A program made the position numbers and the translations under genes. 64,000 nucleotides of DNA. Origin: Dichetophora obliterata (lineage: Eukaryota; Arthropoda; Insecta; Diptera; Sciomyzidae). The notes beneath the pieces were generated by a model. The model saw nothing but the letters and a program-made list of their open reading frames with translations, had not been told where the DNA came from and did no database searches. This document shows positions 10,174 to 20,400 of this stretch, in pieces. Every line of letters begins with the position of its first letter. The first letter of the stretch is position 1. The stretch is from NCBI GenBank assembly GCA_963920525.1, contig OY986437.1, positions 109,298,715-109,362,714 on the forward strand, read 5' to 3'.

Positions 10174-11217
10174 ATTATAAGAGCGCTCATTAAATCTGAT
10201 CACGTAGCAGGCGACTTTTAAGCGAGCGAAACAATTATATGCTACATGGAAAAAAATGTTAATGTTTAACTGGTAAATGCTGCTACTGATGCCGTTAAAT
10301 TTATAAACACAGAAATAATGCAGCAAATTAGAGTAAAAAGCCTTTGCAATTACATTATTTACATAATTCAGTAATTATAATATTTAAATTAAATAATTTA
10401 CAACTTGTCTGCTGCATAGAGTAACAACACATTCATTGAAAAACATCGCTCACTGAATGCGATTTGATTTGATTGACTGTCAAATGAAATGCGACTTTTT
10501 CAGGTTATTTTAATTTCTGTGTAACGAAAAATGTTGCAGTTTCTTTCTTTTACAAATTACTTGACCTAAAGCTCTAAAAAATTATAGCCTTGTAAAATCA
10601 TGAAAATGGCACAATTTAATTATAAATCTAAAAACTTTCATATTATCTTCTTCATGTCAATATCTTAGTTTTAAACTTCCCGTTTGAACAGTACACAATA
10701 CTTTACAAAATTATACAATATCGCTTTAAAAATACTGATTTGCTTTTAACTTTTTCAGGTCTAGATTCGAAGAAAAAGGTAAAACAACACATTAAAAAAG
10801 GATCACATATAGAAAATATTAAAAAAGCCATCGATTAAAAAATCTCAGATTAAGGGAGGTATCTGCTTACGCCCTTGGGAGGTATGAAAAATAGCTAAAA
10901 CAAGTACTCAAAAAACGTGTTATTTAAAATATCTCGAAAACCATTCTATTGAAAAACAATTTTTTTGAAAAAAAGTTAATGTGAAATTTGTTCCCGAGAT
11001 AAGGACCATATTTGTAAACTAGTGTTATTGTTCAGCAGGTTCTTTCTACATCCGGCTAGCAAGTATAAACAATTTTTTATAAAGAAAGATACCATAACAC
11101 TATTTCAAGTAAATTGGCTTGATCAGTTATAATAATAATATTTTTCTACACGTTTTTTATCTTTGTAGCACGCACCAAATATGGTGCACTTTACATGTAA
11201 GGGTTAAAAGAAAATTT
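10174..11217. other. Gene-free AT-rich spacer
   Basis: No supportable gene, RNA or repeat boundary was found. Long A/T runs and short decayed ORFs only. Confidence 0.4.
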
Positions 11218-11225
11218 ATTTCGAT

Positions 11226-12178
11226 CATGGTAGAATAACCAGGTAGATGCACTAGAAAAACGCTCTCTCCGACAACAAAACAATAACAAAGGCGTAATTA
11301 TAATGTCAAAATGAGCTGTTTTGAAAATGATATCAATTTTGGCTTTTTTATTGGATGATTATCAATTATAATCAATTCTTAATTATAAAAGAAATAATTA
11401 TTTTTTGCACTACACAGCTGTTCTTCCGATTAGCAACTAACCGGAACCTCAACTTGCCATTAACTTAACCGGCACTTAAGACCTAACCGAACATTACACA
11501 TAATCATTTTAACACAATACACATAATCATTTTAAGATTGTTTCTTGAATTTAGCACATCCGTTTCCATTCCGGTGGACTTAAACGTAAATAGCATGTAC
11601 TCCCAAGCAGTTTATCGTGAGTATTTCAATTGCGGTAACTGCAAATGTTTAACGACAACTCAGGTTTGACAACGGCTTTACTGGACTGCCTATAACTTCC
11701 TCCCGTCGCGATAATTCCAAAACAATTTATCAATTGTTGGCAAATAAACAAACAATCGTCGATTTCATTAAATATATTTAATTTTTTCAAACAGCAATTT
11801 CACTTGTCAAAATATATTTTGACAGTTTAAAGAAGCCGTACATAGCTTTACAAATAAATTGGTTACTGAACAATCGAAATAAGTAGTCGAATGAAAATTA
11901 TATTAAAAGTAAACTTTCATTTGATTCTTTTAAGGCAAAACTACAATTAGTTATATCTTTATAGTTTTATAAAATTTTTAAGATTTTTGTTTGCTTTTTT
12001 ACATGTTCATACATAAAATCTGGGTACTCAATTGATTTATACGGTTACAAGCAAATTAAACATCCCTATGGCTGAACGAATATACATAAATTGTCAATAG
12101 TGACATTATAGTTAAGCCAATGTTTTGCTCTCTCGTTTTTTGCTCTCCGAATTGCATCTACCTGGTTATTCTGCCATG
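11226..12178. mobile_element. P-superfamily-like non-autonomous element (953 bp)
   Basis: Termini are inverted repeats of at least 26 bp: CATGGTAGAATAACCAGGTA continuing GATGCA at 11226, and CATGGCAGAATAACCAGGTA at the other end, reading inward from 12178. An exact 8-bp TSD ATTTCGAT lies at 11218-11225 and 12179-12186. Both ends also share degraded GAGAGC/CTCTC words just inside. The start CATG.....AATAAC and the 8-bp TSD are as in Drosophila P elements; placing it in that superfamily is inference. No transposase reading frame is visible inside. Confidence 0.75.
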
Positions 12179-12186
12179 ATTTCGAT

Positions 12187-12470
12187 AAAATTGTTCAGTT
12201 TTGTTTTATTTAAAATTTGGTTTTCCTTTCAAATACCTTGTGTTATAAATTTTATATACAAAAATTCGATTAATACTTCATGTGTATATGACAAAAATGC
12301 ATGAACTTTATTTTTTGAACTTCTGTCAAAACGGAAAGTGCTAAAAACAACCAATAAAAAGTTTCGAGTTTTGAAATGTAAGTACCAACAATCTTCGATT
12401 CAGCAATCCAAACAAATAACAACAATTAACAATTGCCACTCACCCCACAAACCAGTTAACGCCCATTGCT
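12187..12470 (+). promoter_or_regulatory. Upstream region of the 357-aa gene
   Basis: This 284-bp interval lies between the right TSD of the P-like element and the ATG. TATA-like words occur (TTATAAATTTTATATAC, about 12242-12258), but no convincing TATA/Inr pair can be fixed. A possible splice donor, AAATGTAAGT, lies at about 12375-12384; whether it is used is unknown. The region directly before the start (TTGCTATGG) is an acceptable insect start context. Confidence 0.3.
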
Positions 12471-13544
12471 ATGGAACAATTCTGCAGAGCACTCCATCCC
12501 GATCTGGGCCTCAGTCCAACTTGCCTCAGCTGGTTTAGACAGGCAACCGATCACTGCACCGGCATAATAATGCACAGCAAGCCCGGATCGCATTTTTGGA
12601 ATACGGTGAAAAGCTTCATATTCCCCGATAAACAGACGGGGCTGCTCAACCAGAACATACCAATTAGCATTCATCCAAATCGACTGTCAATACAGGATTG
12701 TCACTCGTTGTTTCTGGATATTGTCAACGACTACGTTCTGCGTGCACCTCGCTACTCTGCCGAGGCGGCCACCAATGTGCTGCTCTGGCAGATACTCTAC
12801 TCGCTGATGGGCATCATGGCGTTAGGCACATTGCTCATAAGCACAATGTTCGGCTACCGCAAGTTCGGTCGCTTGTTGCGTCGAATGGACGTCAAAGATG
12901 CGGTGTTTGCACCGGAGCAACGTGCGCAAGCCTACGTCAATCATAACATGCGTGTCCTTAAACATGAGCTACGACGTCTACGCGTCCATCATATGGTGCA
13001 GCCCGAAGAGTTATTCGCGCCCGATGGCACAGCAACGCTGGTGGTACGTTTGACAAGCAAATTAAAGTTCTTGGATCAGATAGTGACCAGTCAAGAGCAG
13101 GCTATGGGTCGCCTCTACCGACTGCACGAGCTGATGGGCAAGAAGAATGCACCCAAGCCTGATTTTAAGGTGGAAACCATAAATAAAGCGCTAAAATTCC
13201 TCAACAACTACTCGCAAAAGCTGCGCGTTCTCTTTGTGTTCGACGAGGAGCCTTTGTATGAGCAGTACTCGCGTAAGCGTAAAAACGTAAGTCCGCCGAA
13301 ACATAGTCCACCCAAATGCTATCTGCCACCCTTGCATATAGTACCGTCTCAGACGAGTACCGCGTCGTATGTACGTAACAGCGGATCAGCTTCGTTCTCA
13401 TCTCGCACAAGCACGCCGCGCTATAGTACACCGCGTTCAATATCGCCTGTGAAGTCGCGGCTGTCCTCGCCACGCATATCTACGCAGATACCGCGAAATT
13501 TTAGCCGTCGTACATCAAGTCTTAACATTAGTTCTAAGAAGTAA
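12471..13544 (+). CDS. Uncharacterised single-pass membrane protein, intronless (357 aa)
   Basis: I do not recognise this protein. Residues 1-100 form a soluble N-terminal region with no obvious signal peptide (MEQFCRALHPDLGLSP...). Residues 103-127 (NVLLWQILYSLMGIMALGTL, then LISTM) are a clear hydrophobic membrane helix, followed by basic residues GYRKFGRLLRR, so the C-terminus is probably cytoplasmic. Residues 145-255 are charged and helix-rich (coiled-coil-like). Residues 265-357 are Ser/Pro/Arg-rich with repeated S/T-P sites (STPRYSTPRSISPVK), like a phosphorylated, disordered tail. GC content and codon use are clearly above the flanking DNA, and the frame is open for 1074 bp with no transposon motif. 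An intronless gene with a basic SP-rich tail resembles testis-expressed fly genes, but that is inference. The nearby 66-aa and 82-aa frames are shadows. Confidence 0.85.
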   Translation: MEQFCRALHPDLGLSPTCLSWFRQATDHCTGIIMHSKPGSHFWNTVKSFIFPDKQTGLLNQNIPISIHPNRLSIQDCHSLFLDIVNDYVLRAPRYSAEAATNVLLWQILYSLMGIMALGTLLISTMFGYRKFGRLLRRMDVKDAVFAPEQRAQAYVNHNMRVLKHELRRLRVHHMVQPEELFAPDGTATLVVRLTSKLKFLDQIVTSQEQAMGRLYRLHELMGKKNAPKPDFKVETINKALKFLNNYSQKLRVLFVFDEEPLYEQYSRKRKNVSPPKHSPPKCYLPPLHIVPSQTSTASYVRNSGSASFSSRTSTPRYSTPRSISPVKSRLSSPRISTQIPRNFSRRTSSLNISSKK

Positions 13545-14308
13545 TATTTTGTCGGCAGTGGCAGAGTCTACGGATACGCAATATGAGGGTTGGTTTAGCA
13601 TCCTTGAGTGCGACAGTTTAGAGCAAATCAAAGAAGTTGTTTTTGAGTTTTAGTCGCAATTTATTTATTGCAATGTTGCCATACTTTTTTTTTGTCAAGG
13701 AAATCGTAATTTCAACATTTATTTTACATGTAAAAAATTCATTTTTATTATTCTAATAACTGTTAAAATTAAAATTTACAAAGAACATAATATAGAAATT
13801 ATAAATATGTATAGATAAAAAATAAAAAGAAAACAAAAATATATATATATATATAAAAAGAAAATCAACATGAAAAAGAATTGTTATAGAAAAGACGTTT
13901 GAGAAATAGCAATGACAGTGTTGGAAATTTGAAAGCCGGAGATATTGTGTTGGGAGAGTGCTAGAGTAAAGGTGGGCTCATAATAAAAAAAAACTTAGGC
14001 TTATCGTATACTACAATGTGTGTCGTCATCGTCGTTGTTTTTGTGTTTTTTTAATTGTAATGTTGCCGTTAATGCCACTTTTCACCCATTTCTCATGCCT
14101 TAGTTTAACGTATTATTTTAAAGAATAAATAAAAATATAATCTTAATTTATGCTCTAGTGTTCAATGTCATTGTGTGTGGATTTAGTTCTTTTTAGTGGG
14201 TACATTTCTTTTTTTAATGTGTTCCTACAACTGTCTACAATTTTGCATGTCTAAATTTATATTCGATGAGAATTAATTCAACGCGGCTGCATTTCTTTGA
14301 TATTCGTT
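13545..14308. other. Convergent intergenic region with 3' UTRs
   Basis: This lies between two convergent genes. Plus-strand AATAAA-type poly(A) signals occur near 13820 and 14123, suitable for the upstream gene. A TA microsatellite is at about 13840-13855. On the minus strand AATAAA overlaps the cuticle-gene stop codon. No extra gene is supported. Confidence 0.45.
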
Positions 14309-14458
14309 TTATTTGAAGAATCGACCACCGGCTGCTCTGGCTGGTGGTGATGTTGGAATATGTGCACCCTCGGCACGATAACCATTCTCATCGGCAATAT
14401 AGTTGATGGTGTAGACAACGCCATCTGGACCAGTATACGAGTACGAACCTTGCATCAC
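14309..14458 (-). CDS. Cuticular protein gene, exon 4 (RR motif and stop)
   Basis: Follows acceptor CTCTCCCATTCAG and begins GTG ATG CAA (Val81, Met82, Gln83). It encodes the complete Rebers-Riddiford consensus and the C-terminus AAGGRFFK, with stop TAA at 14309-14311. AATAAA overlaps the stop codon, so 3'-end formation may be close by or use a later signal. Confidence 0.93.
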   Translation of the reverse strand: MMQGSYSYTGPDGVVYTINYIADENGYRAEGAHIPTSPPARAAGGRFFK

Positions 14459-17400
14459 CTGAATGGGAGAGAAAATGACAGATTGGTGAATCATGTTGAA
14501 AAGATGAATTTTCAGTAATTTTATTTTGAAAGACTTTAATCTTGGGAAATCCCAGAAAAGCATAATTAGAGTTGGTCACTATTTTGTCTAGATGTATAAT
14601 AATATATTAAGATATACTAAGTAATATTTAACTATCCCACTCTTCAATTTTTGTAAGCTGTATTTCAAGACAGTTGCAAATAAATAATTTGGTTCCTTAG
14701 ATTGATTTATATTGTAGAGCATCAATATGGTGCGATAGTCTAAAAACCCATTGAACGAGCAAACAGTAATTTAATTAGTAAAGGCGAAGATGTGAGTTTG
14801 TCTGTTAATGTTCAATATGAATTAAACAAACTATTGTAGGCTATTATGCGTGGAAAAATGGGTTAATTTGGAAAAAAGATTATTAATAAAAAACTTGTTT
14901 TCTGAGAACCAATTAGAATGAGAATCTTACTACTTAACACTTTCGATCGTAATCACAGAAAGTGTCAGTTTGACTTCGAATGCTTTTCCACTCAAGCTTC
15001 ATCGTAAATGGTGATTTTTTTGATATTTGTTTCTTCATTGTAAATTTGTTGACACCTCACGCGTGATTTGTAATATGTGGCAAAGCCAAGAATGCTCATT
15101 AAGATTTGCCATTTTACCATGAAAAGGCTAATAAACGAACAGAAATTCCCAATCATTGAATCTTACTTTAAAAATTTGTGCTCTGTGTGAAATATATTTT
15201 GCGAATTACGTCCGTTTTATGCTCGTCATTATTTCACCAACTTGTTTGCGGAGAGTGCGTACGAGGAGAATATTGCCTCTGTATCTGCCAGTGTCAATGA
15301 AGATCGTGATATTTCAATTCGTCGCCGTTGTCAACAATTGGGCTTGTGTTATTCGACCACCATGATCATCCACGGGGATGATTATTGATTTTTTTTTTTA
15401 TCAAAATGGAAAAACTGGACTTGGTTGACATGTGGTTTCAACAAGATGGTGCCACATGCCACACGGCACACAATACCATGGATCTATGGAGAGGAGTTTG
15501 GTAAACAATTAATCTCACGTTATGGAGCAGATTTGACCCAACTTGACCATTTTTTGTGGAGCTACGTGAAGTCTCTCGTGAACAAGAACAATCCAGCCAC
15601 AATTGCAGCACTGGAAGACAACATTACAGCTAAAATTGGTGAGACCGCCTAAAATGCTGGAAAAATTATGCCAAAATTGGAGCTTACGATTGGACCACCT
15701 CAGGCATAGCCGCGAGCAACATTTACATGAAATAATCTTTAATAAAAAAATAGCATTAACTGATGTATCGCTCCGAATAAATATTCTATTCACCATTGCA
15801 AGTATTCTGATTTTATTTTTCATTTTCAAAAACCAAACGCTTAAAAAATAACCCTTTATAAATTGAGTTGTCAGATTTATATGACACTTTACGTGTGTTC
15901 ATAAGAAAGTACTACCATTTAAACTGGAGGACGGACTACCGCTACCTATGTGTGATTCTAGAAACTAATTGAACAACCTGGTATGTTCTACTAAGCCAAG
16001 TGTAAGTCAGTTTTTTAATCAAAATAAAATATATGTAGTTGTCTTAAGCATCACCGATAACCGACCAAAGCAGGTCACGTTGACTTTGGAGTTTAATAAC
16101 ATTAGAATCGAATGGTCGTGTTTGTTTTTCTCTAATGGGTATTAAATTTGATTAAAAACCTAATTTCATGTTCAGCCCGAGTGTAGGCTCTGCTAAAATC
16201 TATATAAAAGCTTACAAAATCATGCAATCTCAATTAAAAGCTTTTTAACAGTATTTTTAGTTTTGCTATAACAAGAAGCCCAAAAGTATGCAAGGAACTA
16301 TCAAAAGATCACATTTTGGTGGTCAGTAGGCCAGAGATTCCCAACTAAGTTTCTAAATCAACTAATAAGTCAGTTTTAATGGTACATTTTTTCTATTCTG
16401 TTTTAAAAGCAATTCATATTAGTCAGAAATTAAATCAATGGCTAAAATTGGAATTATTCCAGACTGGATCCATAAAAAATATGATGTATTAATAGATAAA
16501 TAAACTTGATATAAGATCGCAGGAATGGAAGTTAACTTTTTTTAAGTTAAAATTTCTAAGCCAAATTCAGTCCTAAATGTGAAGTTTGCGATATGATTTA
16601 AAGTCAACGTCGAGCGGCTTATGCTACATGATAAACACTTACCTGAGCTTCGAGTTGAGAACCCGGATTCTTGAGATAACCAGCCTCGTCCGCACGAATG
16701 CCGTTGCTCGTTTCATAGCTGCAATAAAAAATAAAAATAAAAAAGTACAAGATTAAAAATCGTGCTAAACAGTGTCGTAGTTCAGTGGGGAAGTGTGTTT
16801 AGGTGCGTGCTTAAGTTTGACGTAGGTAGCGGTTTGATGCCGTTTACTGCCAGTGGCAAAAGTCATAGAAGTGATTCACTCCAACATTCGTCATTCATCA
16901 GTTTGTTTGTATGTCATTCATTACTAGGTTCGTCTGAGTCTGCTGCAATGCATTTTATCAATTTTTTTAAAGTTTAAATTAATTGGTTTTTGCAGCATTG
17001 CCTTCAGCAAGACGTTGGTTTTGTTTTATTTGTGCTTTTTGGTGTCATTTTGTCTACATCACTTTTATTGCATTTAAATGAGTTATTTTAAATTTATGAC
17101 TATTTTTAGGAATTTTTATTGTTGTTGAAAGTAATTTGTTCCATGATTTCTTTAGTTAAATTTGTTGTTTGTAGATTTTATATTAGAACTTCTTAATTGA
17201 TTGATTAATTGAACTGTGCTGCTGATGGGCGTTTCATTATTTAAAAGATGTTGTAATTGCATATAAGATAATGAAAAATTTTCTCCACACAAATGTTGAT
17301 GAAATTAAATATATTTGGTGTTGTGACTAGATGCATGCGATTGAAAAATCCCAAAGTCATATTTCGCATTTAATTAAAGCTTCGTTAAGCGGATTAGTAC

Positions 17401-20400
17401 CCGGATTTTTTGTTTATTTAATATAATTAAATCAGAATTTTTGAGTCTGAGAAAGTTAAATAAAATGCTATCAACGATTCGAAGGTGAATGGTATCTCTA
17501 AGGGCGCGTCTATAGTGGCGACTTGTTGCTTTGCCTAGCCGAGCTGAAGCTCAGAAACGCTTGGGAGCAATAGAGAATGCAAGTAATGCATCTCTTTTGC
17601 CTCAAAGCATTTTTGAGTTTCAGCTCGGCTCGGTTCGGTCGTAAGTCGGCACTATAAACGAACCCTAAGACGATGGATGCATATTTTCAACAACCGTAAA
17701 AATAAAACCTTTACCCATAAGAATTCTCACTAGATTCTTCGCAGGTCACTGCTCACTCAGATACCATCTTAAAAAGATGGGTCTTTCTGAATCAGACGTC
17801 ACGAACACATTCTATGTGAATATTCGGCAACCCATAGCCTAAGACGCCTCCATTTTGGAGGGGAAATAGTGCCCCCGTCAACAATTTGGAACACCAAGCC
17901 AGAGACAGTGCTAAAATATATAAAAAGCCTAAATCTGGAGTGTTAATTAAGGGCATGCACAATAGATCCTATGGGTCACTAACCAACTACTAACCATAAA
18001 AAGCTATAAAATATTCTTAAAAAAATAATTGTATTTGCATTATTATTGAACTATCATTAGATAACATTATCATTAGAAACTGCCTATTTTTTGCAAAAGT
18101 GTTTTGATGCAATCAATTAAACCTTGAAAAAAAGGAATATTAATTGTTCTGCAATGATTTTCTCTGCGAATAATATTTGGCAAGAAAAACGCTAATAATG
18201 CTTTAAGAGGTACTCCGCAAACTTATAAAAAAAGAGACCATTAATAAAAACTTTGAAAATTTTAAATAAATTTAGAACTTTTAGACTTGAAATCGACAAA
18301 AAAAGAAAATAGAATTTAGGAGTAAAAAAATTGGTGAGTGATTTGATTTTTCAGTATTTTAGGTGGAAGACAATAAAAGCCGCAGCACCAAATAATTATA
18401 ATTGAAAGCACCTACAAATCGATCACAATTGGCAGTGTTGCTTTTTAATAGCAGGCAACTTTCAAATTAAAAAAAGGCTTCAGCAAACCTTTGACGATAA
18501 ATCAGTTTCGATAAGCAATAAAAGCTTAAGTTGACTTAAGACAGCTCTGGGTTATTTATGTAGCTATGTTCTACGCATACAGCAATTAACACACAACATC
18601 TGGAGCTTCTAAAATGACATTAGCCAAAGTTATTACACTAAAAGAAAATACCCTTTCATATAACTTATATGGCGATTGAAATCTTTGAAGTAAGATTTCT
18701 CGAAACTTTGAAACTAGACCTAAGCTGTATTGCTTATCGACACGGAAATGATGACAGTTTTGATTATAATTAATAATCACACTTTAATTACACTTAAGGG
18801 ACGTCAAAAAGACACACGAAAATGCCGAGATACGTAAACCTATCTGTTGGTCGTAGAATTTAGTGGCATTCTTAAATTTTCCCAACCAGATAAAAATCTC
18901 GAGATATTTGCAATTGAAATTTAGTCACTTTTAGACCCATTTTAAGCGATATTTTCCTTATTTTTAGAGACCAAAAATTTTGACATCCTCCGATTTTGCT
19001 TAAACTTTAAGAATTTAATCTACTTGTGAAATAAAAACACTAATTTAAGTAAGCAATTTTGTAATATTATTTAAAGTTTTTACGTTCAAAATTCAAATTT
19101 GGTCAAAATGGAAGAAAAATCGAAATTGCTTAGCATTAGGAAAATCATAGATTCAACAAGCTAACTCGATTTTCACGAGAAGTATTTTTAAAAAATAAAC
19201 AATAAAAAGTATTTCTTAAAAAACTATGAAAATTTTTCATTTTGAAAATGAAGTTCAAATGAAGGTCATATATCAAATATCGAAATATCTCGATATTTTG
19301 ATCTGATTTGAAAAAACTGAGTATGCCACTAAATTTAATGACCGAAAATTGAGTTTACCTGTCTTGGCGTTTTTTTGTGTCTTTTTAAAAGTTTAAAATT
19401 TAGCTACAGTATTATTGGAGTTCCTTGCATATCTCGGTTTTGTTATGTATATCCATACAATTTTTTGACAGTGATAGACTAAGTTCCAGAGTATAGCACA
19501 GTTAATTAGGTCAAAATAAATCGTAAAATTTCTAAGTCAGCGCCAAATGTAACCAGAGAGTTGTAAATTTGAAATTGATCTAAGCAGTTGGAGAAATTAA
19601 AAGTTGAAATGATTTAATCACCTTTATCTAATCACCAAAATATGATATTATACAGCGAGGGTTGGGCATTAGAGAGACTAACAAGAGAACATACAGGAGT
19701 TCAATGTCTTCTTAAGAGCCAAACCGTATTTCAAATTAAAAATAAACACAACTACAATTTTAAGTATAGACAATATAAAATATCATTAAATAAAAAATTT
19801 TAATTAGTAAATGATATTCTCTTGGTAATGATCCTTAAGAAATAATATGTTTAAATTTTTTCAATAAAGTAAAGCCGGGTTTCGAAACACAGAATTCGCC
19901 AAATTTTTAAAATTTGGTTTTAAATTTGACCAATAGGTCAAATCCATTCGCAACAGTTCTATTTTACTATGTACATATGTAACGGTATTACGACTCTGCG
20001 AATTTTGATGGTTTTGTACAAACATGCACAGAAGTAAATTGTACCAAATATTGAAAATGCATGGGACGCAGTAATTTTTTAAGTATTCTGAATGTTTTCT
20101 GAATCTAGAACGAGTTGCTCTAAATTCCAAAAACTTCCACTCTCCTGTGCTTTTGTTACATTTGTGTAATGTTTTTGTTGTGGGTAATGGATCGAATTGC
20201 CTGTATATATTTTTAAATTAGCCTTTTATTTGATTAACTTAGTTGTCTTACTTCATTTGCATTTTGCAGACTCATATTTTTTACATTATGCAAAAAACAT
20301 TTGACTATATATAAGAATTTTTAGATCCATTCACATTAAAATCAATTTTCGTGAGTCTGGCAAGATCTATTCTTGAATACGCGAACATAATCTGGGATCC

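Noticed and set aside
12338..12946. 66-, 72- and 82-aa frames around the 357-aa gene
   Set aside because: Overlap the much longer frame with better codon use; no domains.
13201..13473. 90-aa minus-strand frame
   Set aside because: Antisense shadow of the Ser/Arg-rich tail of the 357-aa gene.
16762..16977. 71-aa plus-strand frame in intron 2
   Set aside because: No domain; lies directly upstream of a strong splice acceptor on the other strand and is intronic.
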